Of a DNA stretch of 64,000 nt, positions 35,173-44,418 are shown piece after piece. Source of the DNA: Fibrella forsythiae (GTDB taxonomy: Bacteria; Bacteroidota; Bacteroidia; Cytophagales; Spirosomataceae); NCBI RefSeq assembly GCF_017353175.1, contig NZ_JAFMYW010000006.1:124001-188000 (forward strand). The letters are read 5' to 3'. Position 1 is the first letter of the stretch, and every line of letters starts with the position of its first letter. Below the pieces are notes generated by a model. That model saw nothing but the letters and a program-made list of their open reading frames with translations. It was not told the origin of the DNA and ran no database searches. Both the position numbers and the translations under genes were made by a program.

Positions 35173-36993
35173 TTATTGCGTTAGATGCTGCTCAGGGATA
35201 TACAGCCTGAACCGGGTTCCCTGAGCAGCAGTGTGATTGTATATAGCTGGTTGACCACTGGTCGGGAAACTGATTTCTTCGAGTGCAGGTGCCAGATTCT
35301 CAACGGTGAGGGTTCCGCCGGCCTGTTCGCTTAGCCCTTTTATGAGCCGTTTCCCGAATGAGGTTGTCGGCCGGTTCCACATCTGCAAATCAATGCCCGG
35401 TCCATTGTCGGCTACTTCGAGTAACAGCCCCTCCCGTTTCAGCAAGGATACCGACAGTTTCGGCTCGCGTACGTTTGGCACCGCATATTTGAAACAATTG
35501 GTTAATAATTCGTTGATGATGAGGCTCATAGGGACCGCCATATCGATATCCAGCACATCAACGTCACTATCGATATGTAACGCCACGGATTGTGGCGAAT
35601 ACCCATACGCCTGCATGATGCTGTGCGTAAGCTCTTCCAGGAACTGCCCCATATGAATGCTGGTGAGCTCATCTGACTGGTAGAGCCGCTGATGAATAAG
35701 CGAGATCGCCTCAATACGCCGCTGCCCTTCCTGAAAAGCCTTAATGGCCTGCTCGTCTTCAAGGCGGTTCAGTTGTAAGCTCAGCAAGCCCGAAACGATA
35801 GCCAGATTATTTTTTACCCGATGGTGCAGTTCGCGCATTACCGTTTGCAGTTGAACAGACTGCTCCTCAATGCGTGCTTTATCGGCCTGAAGTTCGGCCG
35901 TTCGGTCAGCCACCTGTTCTTCCAGCGTTTGTGCATAGCGGGTTAGTTCAGTTTGTGCATTATACAACGAACGAGTCATCTGATTAAAATGCTGCGTGAG
36001 CACCCCAACTTCATCCTGCGTCGACTGAACGACCTGTACTGTCAGATCACCCGCATTCACATGTCGTACACCGTCGAGCAGGCGAAGTACAGGCTGCGTT
36101 AAGGCTGCGTTGATCAGGCGAGGCAAGAGCAGGAAATTCAGTGAGGCAGTACCAACAATCAGAAGCAGAATTTTCAGAAGGCTATCCTGCTGGGCAACAC
36201 GGGCGGGCAAATCGAGGATATCGACCGGCGGGCAAAACACCAGCATGACCGTTAGCAGTATTGACGCAATCGAAATCTGGGTGAACCCGATCTGTTTCAC
36301 CTTCAGGCTGGTAGGAACCGCCGAATACGTCAGATAAACGATAATTTCGGTCAGATTCCCAAACCAGAGCAGCGTTGAGTACGTCCAGTAGCCTACGTTG
36401 GAATAGAAGCCGACCGATATGACGACCAGACACATGACGACAAAAATCCAGTTAACTGCCGTCATCCAGCGCACCCCCGTGGTATTTGGCGAATCTTGCT
36501 GACGAAGCCGGATGGCCTTACGCGTACAGACAATCAGTGCCCATACGTTCGTTAGCGAGCCGTATAGAAATCCGGCGAAATTGAGTGATTCCAGATTGCT
36601 GTTGTTGAAAAACTCATTCCAGACTGTAAACAGACACAGCAACGTACCCAGCCCAAACGACAGGTACCTCACCACACGCCGCTCTTTGGGGAACGTGTCG
36701 TCCAGAAAGACATAGTTGAACTGCACAAAAGCAATTTCGACCAGGGCAAGGGCCGGAAATGTCCAGCAGGTAAGCAGTAGTTTGTAGGGTAAGCTCCCAA
36801 TGTACGCTGGATGAACGGCGTAGTGAAAGAATTCGCTGATCTGCCACACCATCTGGCATAAGTAAAACACCAGTAACCAGCTTCGGGTGAGCGTTTCGAC
36901 GGGCGATTTTCGAACAAAAACCCACATACTCCCCATCACCAACGCTAAACTAACAGCCATCAACGAGTTAGTGTGGAGTAAAAGATAGGGCAT
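35173..36993 (-). CDS. Orphan membrane sensor histidine kinase (HisKA_2 type)
   Basis: The 606-residue protein has about eight membrane helices in residues 5-290, a HAMP-like linker (about 295-345, RLLDGVRHVNAGDLTVQVV), a coiled coil, then a HisKA_2 dimerisation domain with phosphoacceptor His390 in RELHHRVKNNL. The HATPase domain has the N-box ELLTNCFKY, the G1 box VADNGPGID and a GKRLIKGLSEQAGG G2-like stretch. The N-terminal multi-helix sensor resembles 7TMR-type domains. No response regulator is adjacent, so its partner lies elsewhere. The stimulus is unknown. Confidence 0.9.
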   Translation of the reverse strand: MPYLLLHTNSLMAVSLALVMGSMWVFVRKSPVETLTRSWLLVFYLCQMVWQISEFFHYAVHPAYIGSLPYKLLLTCWTFPALALVEIAFVQFNYVFLDDTFPKERRVVRYLSFGLGTLLCLFTVWNEFFNNSNLESLNFAGFLYGSLTNVWALIVCTRKAIRLRQQDSPNTTGVRWMTAVNWIFVVMCLVVISVGFYSNVGYWTYSTLLWFGNLTEIIVYLTYSAVPTSLKVKQIGFTQISIASILLTVMLVFCPPVDILDLPARVAQQDSLLKILLLIVGTASLNFLLLPRLINAALTQPVLRLLDGVRHVNAGDLTVQVVQSTQDEVGVLTQHFNQMTRSLYNAQTELTRYAQTLEEQVADRTAELQADKARIEEQSVQLQTVMRELHHRVKNNLAIVSGLLSLQLNRLEDEQAIKAFQEGQRRIEAISLIHQRLYQSDELTSIHMGQFLEELTHSIMQAYGYSPQSVALHIDSDVDVLDIDMAVPMSLIINELLTNCFKYAVPNVREPKLSVSLLKREGLLLEVADNGPGIDLQMWNRPTTSFGKRLIKGLSEQAGGTLTVENLAPALEEISFPTSGQPAIYNHTAAQGTRFRLYIPEQHLTQ

Positions 36994-37439
36994 AACTGTG
37001 GTTGAGGCTACGTTTCAGCGGAAGCGTCTCTCCACTGTTTCGGTTGAATGAGCAATATCTGCATTTTACGGCAATCAAGGCACATTCATACTTACTTATG
37101 CCCAAAAGTTAGACCTTACCTGACTCCTGCAACCGATGAACGACACATTTCGGCTGTCGTTTACTTACTTGTGCATTGGATGAATGCATAATTATCCGAT
37201 AATCGCCAGACAGGCTCGACTACCAGGATACATGTCGCCTGATGACTGAGAATTAGTTTAAGCCTCTGTAACTGGCTAATCTGTTGATTGGTAACGTCAT
37301 TACACTTCCCATTCAGTGTAACCCGAAATATTTCTGCTAACGCAGGGCACAAATCCCCTCATCAATTCGCTTAATTTTACTAGAGCCAAGCCTACCGTTC
37401 TCAAGCTCGGCTAAATCCGGCTATAGACATTTCTTAGAT
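36994..37439. other. 446-bp spacer between divergent histidine kinase and dnaE
   Basis: No convincing gene, RNA or inverted repeat was found. A 63-codon minus-strand frame (37161-37352) has no recognisable motif. The region must hold the promoters for both flanking genes, but no TTG-N20-TAnnTTTG pair stands out. Confidence 0.45.
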
Positions 37440-40400
37440 ATGCAATTCTCACATCTCCACTGCCACACGCAATATTCACTGCTCGACGGGCAGGCAGATA
37501 TTAAGAAGCTGATTAAGAAGGCAAAAGCGGATAATATGCCCGCCGTGGCTATTACCGACCACGGCAATATGTTCGGCGTGTTCGAGTTTGTGGCCGAAGC
37601 CGCCAAGCAGGGCATTAAACCCATTGTCGGCTGCGAATTTTATGTAGTTGAGGATCACCACGTTAAACAATTCACGAAAGAAAAGAAAGACGTTCGGTAT
37701 CACCAGTTGTTACTGGCCAAGAATGCAACGGGCTATAAAAACCTGGTGAAGCTGTGCTCGCTGGGCTACATGGAAGGCCTGTACGGTAAGTATCCGCGTA
37801 TTACCAAAGCTCTGATTGAGCAGTATAAGGAAGGCCTTATCGCATCAACCTGCTGCATTGGGGCCATGGTGCCGAAGACCATTCTGAAAAAGGGCGAAGA
37901 AGCTGGCGAGATCGAGTTCAAATGGTGGCTCGACCGGTTCGGCGAAGATTACTACGTGGAGCTTCAACGCCACGAAATTCCCGATCAGATCAAGGCCAAC
38001 GAGGTGCTGGTGAAGTTTGCCAAAAAGTACAACGTTAAGATTATTGCCTCCAACGATTCGCACTATGTGGATCAGGACGACTGGGTGGCGCACGATATCC
38101 TGCTGTGCGTAAACACCGGCGAAAAGCAGAGCACGCCGTCGATGAAGGAGTTCAGCGACGACGAGGCGATGCCCAAAAACACGCGCTTTGCGTTCTTCAG
38201 CGATCAGTTCTATTTCAAGAACACCCAGGAAATGTCCACGCTGTTTAAGGATATGCCCGAAGCCATCGACAACACGAATGAGATTGTCGGAAAGGTCGAT
38301 ACGCTGAAACTGAAGCGCGACATTATGCTGCCCAACTTCCCGATCCCGAAGGAGTTTCAGCAGCACGCCGACGACGTTATGAACCAGTGGGAGTACCTGA
38401 AGCACATGACCTATGAGGGTGCCAAAGAACGGTATGTCGACATAACGCAGGAAGTGCAGGAACGACTGGACTTTGAATTGTTCACGATCCGGACAATGGG
38501 CTTTGCGGGTTATTTCCTCATCGTGGCCGACTTCATTAAAGCCGGGCGCGACATTGGCGTGATGGTTGGACCCGGTCGTGGCTCGGCGGCGGGTTCGGCG
38601 GTGGCCTACTGCATCGGAATTACCAACATCGACCCGATCAAGTACAACTTGCTGTTCGAACGATTCCTGAACCCCGACCGGAAGTCGATGCCTGATATCG
38701 ATACCGACTTCGACGATGAAGGTCGTCAGAAGGTGATCGATTACGTGGTTGATAAGTACGGCAAGCAACAGGTAGCGGCCATTGTCACTTACGGCACCAT
38801 GGCGGCCAAGTCGGCCATCAAAGATGTGTCGCGGGTGATGGACCTGCCCCTCAACGACGCCAACGCGCTGGCCAAGCTGGTGCCCGACAAGCCGACGTAT
38901 AATATGACCCTGAAACGGATTTTTGAAGATCCGATTGACGGACCCGGCGGCTTGTCGAACATCATCTCGCCCGATGAAGTAGAGAACGTCAGGAAAATGC
39001 GCGCGCTCGAGTCGGGCGATCAGAGTGTTGGCCGGACCATGAAGCTGATCGACACAGACAAGGTGCAGAACGTACTGCAACAGGCGCGTCGACTCGAAGG
39101 TACAGTGCGCAACACGGGGGTTCATGCGGCGGGGATCATCATTGCCCCGAGCGATCTGTCAGATATCGTTCCGGTCTCGACCTCGAAAGATACCAACCTG
39201 ATCATCACGCAGTATGAGGGGAAAGTAATCGAAGATGCCGGGGTTATCAAGATGGACTTTCTGGGTCTGCGGAACCTCACGATCATCAAAGAATGTCTCC
39301 GGCTCATCAAACAGAACTACGGGCTGGTTATCGATATCGACAAGATTCCGCTCGACGACCCGAAACCCTACGAACTATTCCAGCGGGGCGAAACAAACGC
39401 CATTTTCCAGTTTGAATCCGACGGGATGAAGAAGTACATGAAGGACCTGAAGCCTGACCGCTTCGAGGACCTGATTGCGATGAACGCCCTCTACCGCCCC
39501 GGCCCGATTCAGTATATTCCAAACTTCATTAACCGGAAGCATGGTCGCGAGGCAGTTACCTACGACATGCCCGAGATGGAAGAGTTTCTGGCCGACACCT
39601 ACGGGATTACGGTGTACCAGGAGCAACTGATGCTGCTGTCGCAGAAGTTGGGCAACTTTACCAAAGGTGATGCCGACGTTCTGCGGAAGGCGATGGGTAA
39701 GAAAGACCGCGCCACACTGGACAAAATGAAGGGTAAGTTTATGGACGGCTGCGAAGCCAATAAACTGCCCCTGAAAGCCTGCGCCAAAGTCTGGACCGAC
39801 TGGGAAGCCTTCGCGTCGTATGCCTTCAACAAGTCGCACTCTACCTGCTACGCCTTCGTGGCGTACCAGACGGCCTGGCTAAAAGCCCATTACCGCTCAG
39901 AATACATGGCGGCGGTATTGACCTCGTGCCTGGGTAACATCGAGAAAATCACGTTCTTCCTCGAAGAATGTAAAAACATCAACATCCCGGTGCTTGGCCC
40001 CGACGTGAATGAATCAGAACGGGTATTCGGGGTGAACAAGAAGGGCGAAATCCGGTTTGGGCTGGGGGCGATTAAGGGCTCGGGCGATGCGGCAGTAGAA
40101 AACATCATTGCTGAACGTACCCAGAATGGGCCTTATAAAGATATTTACGACTTCATTATCCGGGTCAACCTGCGTACGGTCAACAAAAAAACAATCGAAT
40201 CGCTGGCCTATGCCGGAGCCTTCGATGCGCTCGACGAGACCATTCATCGAGCACAATACTTTGAGATTGTCCCGGGCGATAATGCAACGTTTATTGAGAA
40301 GATCATCCGGTTTGCCAACACACACCACGCCGAAAAAGCCGCTTCTCAGGTGTCGCTTTTCGGTGGCGGTGCCGGAAACGACGTAGCGATGCCCCGGCCT

Positions 40401-41060
40401 CGACCAGCGGTTGTTCCGATCTGGAATCAGATTGAGAAACTGAAATACGAGAAAGACGTCGTTGGCTTTTACATCACCGGTCACCCGCTCGATGAGTTTC
40501 AGGTAGAGCTGGACGGATTCTGCAACTGCACGCTGGACAAGGTTTACGAGACCAACGCGCCCGATATAAAGATTGGAGGTATCGTTTCGGCTGTGCAGAC
40601 TCGCATTGCCAAAAATGGTAATCCGTTCATGATCTTCAAACTCGAAGATTATCAGGGATCAATGGAGATGACCCTCTTCGGCGACGATTATGCCCGTATG
40701 GCGCAGTATGTGGAAGTGGGCCTGTTCCTGCACGTGTCAGGCAAAACCCAAAACCGCTGGAATTCGGATCAGTTGGAATTTAAGCCGACAAGTATCCGGT
40801 ACCTGAGCGAAATTCGGGAGAAGATGTGTAAGGAACTGGCCATCACCATCAATCTGGCGTACCTGAGTGAAGAGCTGATCGAAACAATCAACAACCTGGT
40901 GAAAGCCCATCCAGGTACGTGTACGCTTTCGATGAAAGTACAAGACCCGGAGGAACCAGTGGAAGTTAATCTACTGTCACGAACGATCCGCGTCTTTCCG
41001 GCCAACACCTTATTGAATGCCCTGCGCACTATGGACGGAGTACGATGCAAAGTAGCCTGA
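37440..41060 (+). CDS. dnaE: DNA polymerase III subunit alpha
   Basis: This is the replicative polymerase, 1206 residues. The N-terminal PHP domain starts with HLHCHTQYSLLDG and contains ITDHGNMFG. The palm has PGRGSAAGSAVAYC and the catalytic PDIDTDFDDEGRQ, and the fingers contain the FNKSHSTCYAFVAYQTAWLKAHY stretch. The tandem helix-hairpin-helix region and an OB-fold (KIGGIVSAVQTRIAKNGNPF) complete the C-terminus. The protein is somewhat longer than the E. coli enzyme, as usual in Bacteroidota. It is monocistronic between a long spacer and a terminator. Confidence 0.97.
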   Translation: MQFSHLHCHTQYSLLDGQADIKKLIKKAKADNMPAVAITDHGNMFGVFEFVAEAAKQGIKPIVGCEFYVVEDHHVKQFTKEKKDVRYHQLLLAKNATGYKNLVKLCSLGYMEGLYGKYPRITKALIEQYKEGLIASTCCIGAMVPKTILKKGEEAGEIEFKWWLDRFGEDYYVELQRHEIPDQIKANEVLVKFAKKYNVKIIASNDSHYVDQDDWVAHDILLCVNTGEKQSTPSMKEFSDDEAMPKNTRFAFFSDQFYFKNTQEMSTLFKDMPEAIDNTNEIVGKVDTLKLKRDIMLPNFPIPKEFQQHADDVMNQWEYLKHMTYEGAKERYVDITQEVQERLDFELFTIRTMGFAGYFLIVADFIKAGRDIGVMVGPGRGSAAGSAVAYCIGITNIDPIKYNLLFERFLNPDRKSMPDIDTDFDDEGRQKVIDYVVDKYGKQQVAAIVTYGTMAAKSAIKDVSRVMDLPLNDANALAKLVPDKPTYNMTLKRIFEDPIDGPGGLSNIISPDEVENVRKMRALESGDQSVGRTMKLIDTDKVQNVLQQARRLEGTVRNTGVHAAGIIIAPSDLSDIVPVSTSKDTNLIITQYEGKVIEDAGVIKMDFLGLRNLTIIKECLRLIKQNYGLVIDIDKIPLDDPKPYELFQRGETNAIFQFESDGMKKYMKDLKPDRFEDLIAMNALYRPGPIQYIPNFINRKHGREAVTYDMPEMEEFLADTYGITVYQEQLMLLSQKLGNFTKGDADVLRKAMGKKDRATLDKMKGKFMDGCEANKLPLKACAKVWTDWEAFASYAFNKSHSTCYAFVAYQTAWLKAHYRSEYMAAVLTSCLGNIEKITFFLEECKNINIPVLGPDVNESERVFGVNKKGEIRFGLGAIKGSGDAAVENIIAERTQNGPYKDIYDFIIRVNLRTVNKKTIESLAYAGAFDALDETIHRAQYFEIVPGDNATFIEKIIRFANTHHAEKAASQVSLFGGGAGNDVAMPRPRPAVVPIWNQIEKLKYEKDVVGFYITGHPLDEFQVELDGFCNCTLDKVYETNAPDIKIGGIVSAVQTRIAKNGNPFMIFKLEDYQGSMEMTLFGDDYARMAQYVEVGLFLHVSGKTQNRWNSDQLEFKPTSIRYLSEIREKMCKELAITINLAYLSEELIETINNLVKAHPGTCTLSMKVQDPEEPVEVNLLSRTIRVFPANTLLNALRTMDGVRCKVA

Positions 41061-41102
41061 TGAGCGAACGTCGATCCTAGTTTTTATCTGCTTTATATAA
41101 TG

Positions 41103-41135
41103 AAGAGCTCTGGCTGTACAGTCAGGGCTCTTTTG
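41103..41135 (+). terminator. dnaE terminator
   Basis: An AAGAGC/GCTCTT stem continues as CTGGCTG/CAGTCAG with one G-U, giving 13 pairs over a very small loop, followed by TTTTGCTTTTGG. It begins 42 bp after the dnaE stop. Confidence 0.75.
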
Positions 41136-41338
41136 CTTTTGGCACAACCGGACTTGTTTTGACTCTATTCCAGAAAATTTTAGCTTATTTCATGATCAAT
41201 AGAATATTTTGCCTTTACGCGAAAACACAGAATTTATTAAAAGTTGCATTATTATAGGTAGAACCTTATGTTTTTGTCTTTATTTAATGTTATTATTTAA
41301 TGAATATTCTATTTTACGGTCTTTTTGGTCTAAAAACA

Positions 41339-41355
41339 TTGGACAAAACCTTGCA
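41339..41355 (+). promoter_or_regulatory. Sigma-54 (RpoN) type -24/-12 promoter for porin-amtB
   Basis: The 17-mer starting TTGGAC and ending TTGCA has the invariant GG (41341-41342) and GC (41353-41354) exactly 10 bp apart, and matches YTGGCACGrNNNTTGCW at most positions. The start point would be near 41366, giving a 60-nt leader to the porin ATG. An ammonium transporter downstream fits RpoN control. No activator gene is nearby. Confidence 0.55.
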
Positions 41356-41428
41356 CAGACCATTTTGTTAGATAAAATTTGCACGAAACCTAACTACTAC
41401 TATCGTCGAGTCTAACAAAACAAACAGC

Positions 41429-42673
41429 ATGAAAAAATCACTTTTACTTACATTTCTAGCAAGTTCAACTTTAGTAGCTAACGCAACAGATACAACTAGT
41501 GTTAACACACCTACCGTGCCTCAGCCTGCAGTCGTTCAACCAACGGCGGCTAAACCTAAAGCCGATGGCGACGACACTGGTAAGTTTACTTTTTCAGGCT
41601 ACCTCGACACGTATTATTTCGGAAACTTCAATAACCCTAGAAGCCAGTCTAACTTAGGATTAAATGGCACAGGCGTAGGCAATGCTCGTGCGTTCGACCA
41701 GCGGTCCGGCCAGTTTGGCATTGGTCTGATTCAGGCTAAGGCGGTATATACAGCCGATAAAGTTGACGCCGTTATGGACCTCACTTTCGGGCCTTTCGCT
41801 GACCTAGGAAACTATGGTAACTACTTAGGTCCGCTGGGTCAGGGGTCAACCGCCCTTGCTATCAAGCAGGCGTATATTGTATTTAAGGCAACGCCAAAAC
41901 TGTCATTCACAGCCGGTCAGTTCGGTACGCATATTGGTTACGAAGTGATCGATGCGCCGGTTAACTACAACTACTCGCTGTCTAACCTCTTCAACAATGG
42001 TCCTTTCTACCACATCGGTCTGAAAGCGCAGTATGCGTTCAGCGACAAAGCGTATCTGATGGTTGGTCTGGTAAACAACGTGGATAACCTGGTTGATAAC
42101 AATAAGAAGAAAGGCCTGATTGGTCAGTTGTTCGTATCGCCTGCCACCGGCTGGAATGTATACCTGAACGCGATTGTCTCAAACGAAGCGTCGAAAGACA
42201 TTCCGAATGCAAACGGAACGGGCGTAGCTGTCTCTGCTGACAATGCCAGCTATTCACTCTTCGACTTGACGACTACCTACCAGGTTACATCTAAGTTCTT
42301 CCTTGGCCTGAACGCCGCCGCCGGTTCACAAACAGGTGACTATCAGAACTATGGCGGGCCAACGTCTGCCAAAACGTGGGGCGGTGCCGCCATCTATTCA
42401 AACTATGCTTTCACGGATAAGTTTGGCCTGGGTATTCGCTACGAATCATTCGACAACAAAAACGGAGCACGGGCGCTGACCGATGCCTCTGGTGCCGGTG
42501 CCAGCGTAAACTCGATCACGATCACAGGCAACATTACCGGTGCCAACGGTCACGTGTTACTGAAGCCTGAGTTCCGGTTGGACAGCTATTCGGCCAACAA
42601 GTTTGAAATGAACGACGGCACATTAAGCAAAAGCCAGGCTACGCTTGGGATGGCTGCGATCTTCAAGTTCTAA
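41429..42673 (+). CDS. Outer-membrane beta-barrel porin
   Basis: The 414-residue protein has a signal peptide (residues 1-19, cleavage near ANA) and a Thr/Pro-rich linker to residue 50. A barrel of alternating strands follows, beginning FTFSGYLDTYYFGNFN and ending in a terminal Phe (GMAAIFKF). It resembles the putative beta-barrel porin-2 group. Aromatic girdles and the glycine-rich GQFGTHIGYEVIDAPVNYNYS segment support an outer-membrane porin. It precedes amtB and shares its promoter, so it may admit ammonium or another small nitrogen solute through the outer membrane; that role is inferred. Codon use at the 5' end is AT-rich, like its leader. Confidence 0.85.
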   Translation: MKKSLLLTFLASSTLVANATDTTSVNTPTVPQPAVVQPTAAKPKADGDDTGKFTFSGYLDTYYFGNFNNPRSQSNLGLNGTGVGNARAFDQRSGQFGIGLIQAKAVYTADKVDAVMDLTFGPFADLGNYGNYLGPLGQGSTALAIKQAYIVFKATPKLSFTAGQFGTHIGYEVIDAPVNYNYSLSNLFNNGPFYHIGLKAQYAFSDKAYLMVGLVNNVDNLVDNNKKKGLIGQLFVSPATGWNVYLNAIVSNEASKDIPNANGTGVAVSADNASYSLFDLTTTYQVTSKFFLGLNAAAGSQTGDYQNYGGPTSAKTWGGAAIYSNYAFTDKFGLGIRYESFDNKNGARALTDASGAGASVNSITITGNITGANGHVLLKPEFRLDSYSANKFEMNDGTLSKSQATLGMAAIFKF

Positions 42674-42693
42674 AATAAACTGTTCGTCTGTAG

Positions 42694-42733
42694 TTGGTTT
42701 GCTGATTGCGACACGACGACATCAGCAAACCAA
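42694..42733. repeat. 13-bp inverted repeat between porin and amtB
   Basis: TTGGTTTGCTGAT at 42694-42706 and its exact complement at 42721-42733 flank a 14-nt loop. It sits 20 bp after the porin stop and 47 bp before the amtB ATG, with no T-run. It could stabilise the porin mRNA or limit read-through. Confidence 0.8.
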
Positions 42734-42780
42734 CAAACACACAAACAATTTTCCTTTTACAACAAAACCAGTTAACTGTC

Positions 42781-44109
42781 ATGCAAAAACCTGCAATTGT
42801 TCCTCTGATTATCCTGCTGGCTATCAGCTTATGGGCTGTTCTCAGTCCGTCGGTGCCAACAACAATCGTGACTGAAGGCATAAACTCCGGCGATACTGCC
42901 TGGATGCTTATGGCGGCAGCCCTTGTTCTTCTGATGACGCCCGGTCTGGCGTACTTCTACGGTGGTATGGTGAGCAACAAAAACGTGATCTCAACCATGC
43001 TTCAGAGTTTTGTGGCGATGGGCGTAATCAGTATTATCTGGGTCGTTTGTGGTTTCAGCCTGGCTTTCGGTGACTCAATCGGTGGTTTCATTGGTGACCC
43101 GCGCACCTTCCTGATGTTTAAAGGTGTGCTGGATGGCAAGCCCTGGTCATTAGCGGCAACGATTCCCCTGGTTGTATTTGCCTTCTTCCAGTTGAAGTTT
43201 GCCGTTATCACACCTGCCCTTATCACCGGTTCAATGGCCGAGCGGATCAACTTCCGGTCGTATGTTCTGTTCATGATCCTGTTCAGCCTGTTCGTATATG
43301 CTCCACTGGCTCACTGGACCTGGCACCCAGAAGGTTTCCTGTTCAAAATGGGCGTGCTTGATTTCGCTGGGGGCACCGTTGTACACATGTCGGCCGGTTG
43401 GGCCGCGCTTGCCGGTGCTCTGTACCTGAAGCGCCGTAAGAACCACGTAAACGCTAACTTCCTGCCACCAGCCAACATTCCGTATGTGCTGCTGGGAACA
43501 GGCCTGCTGTGGTTCGGCTGGTTTGGTTTCAATGCCGGTTCAGCAGTAGGTGCTTCACCACTGGCCGCTATCGCTTTTGCTACGACCAACACGGCTGCCG
43601 CTGCTGCTGGCCTTGGCTGGGTGCTGTTCGACGCGGCCAAAGGCAAAAAAGTATCAGCTCTGGGCTTCTGTATCGGTGCTGTTGTTGGCCTGGTTGCCAT
43701 TACGCCTGCCGCTGGTTTCGTTACCATTCCACAGGCGATCTTCATCGGTACGATCGCTTCGATGGTATCGAACTTCGTTGCCCATCTGCGCTCTAAATCA
43801 ACGCTCGATGATACGCTCGATGTGTTCCCTTGCCACGGTGTTGGTGGGATGGTTGGTATGCTGATGACCGGCATCTTCGCCAGCAAAGGCGTTAACGCAG
43901 CCGTTGTTGATGAAGGACTGGCTTACGGTGTTACCAAACTGTTTACCACCCACCTGATCGCACTGGTCGTTGTGTCGGCGTTCGCTTTCGTTATGTCATT
44001 GCTGTTGCTGAAAGTTACTGACCTGATTCTGCCCCTGCGCGTATCAGAAGCCGACGAGAAAGAAGGCCTCGATGTCAGCCAGCACGATGAGTTCCTGATC
44101 GACGCTTAG
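42781..44109 (+). CDS. amtB: Ammonium transporter (Amt family)
   Basis: This inner-membrane channel takes up NH4+/NH3. The 442-residue protein has an N-terminal helix (possibly a cleaved signal) and then the 11-helix Amt core. Signatures include GDTAWMLMAAALVLLMTPGLAYFYGGMV, the DFAGGTVVHMSAGWAALAGALYL motif with the first pore His (the Amt family signature), FGWFGFNAGSA, and the second pore His region in VFPCHGVGGMVGMLMTG. The ATG giving MQKPAIVPLI was chosen. No glnK (PII) follows, unlike the common glnK-amtB order; the outer-membrane porin upstream takes its place in the operon. Confidence 0.96.
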   Translation: MQKPAIVPLIILLAISLWAVLSPSVPTTIVTEGINSGDTAWMLMAAALVLLMTPGLAYFYGGMVSNKNVISTMLQSFVAMGVISIIWVVCGFSLAFGDSIGGFIGDPRTFLMFKGVLDGKPWSLAATIPLVVFAFFQLKFAVITPALITGSMAERINFRSYVLFMILFSLFVYAPLAHWTWHPEGFLFKMGVLDFAGGTVVHMSAGWAALAGALYLKRRKNHVNANFLPPANIPYVLLGTGLLWFGWFGFNAGSAVGASPLAAIAFATTNTAAAAAGLGWVLFDAAKGKKVSALGFCIGAVVGLVAITPAAGFVTIPQAIFIGTIASMVSNFVAHLRSKSTLDDTLDVFPCHGVGGMVGMLMTGIFASKGVNAAVVDEGLAYGVTKLFTTHLIALVVVSAFAFVMSLLLLKVTDLILPLRVSEADEKEGLDVSQHDEFLIDA

Positions 44110-44418
44110 TCACGGTTTTTTTCTGGCGCTGCGGCTGATTCAGGAGATTGACTTCCTCAGTCGGGCGATTATAAACACTTCAACTCTGAACTAAAATATA
44201 ACGACAGACCCACAGGCTTAGGTGTTGTGTTCGTAGCCCAGGTTATGGCCCATCGGACTGTGGTTTTGTTGTACTCGTTGAAGGTATCTGCTTCTGGCGG
44301 ATACCTTCTTTGTTTTTGACAGGATCGGACCTGGGCAGCTGTTGTCGGGCCTGTCAAAAACAAACCCTGTCCCAATTCTTAACAGCGCTCATGCCAGGTA
44401 CGTCGTATCTTTACGAAT
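44110..44418. other. 309-bp spacer with two hairpins after amtB
   Basis: No gene is seen. Two overlapping inverted repeats occupy 44280-44364. A TATCTTTA box at 44406-44413 lies five bases before the radical SAM start; if real it would imply an almost leaderless transcript. Confidence 0.5.
44280..44364 (+). terminator. Double hairpin terminator after amtB
   Basis: GAAGGTATC/GATACCTTC (9 bp, 11-nt loop) is followed by TTTGTTTTTG, a good terminator. That T-run is itself the left arm of a second perfect 15-bp inverted repeat (44309-44323 with 44350-44364, 26-nt loop). The two hairpins compete for the same bases. Confidence 0.75.

Larger units (their letters stand above)
41061..41428. other. AT-rich regulatory region between dnaE and the porin-amtB pair
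   Basis: The first 75 bases hold the dnaE terminator. The remaining 290 are clearly more AT-rich than the surroundings, with no gene, and hold a sigma-54-type promoter at 41339-41355. An AT-rich stretch of 100 bp or more upstream of it would suit binding of an enhancer protein and DNA bending. Confidence 0.55.

Noticed and set aside
37845-39125. 426-codon open frame antisense to dnaE
   Set aside because: It mirrors dnaE codons and is a composition effect of a long GC-biased gene; His/Val-rich content is typical of antisense shadows.
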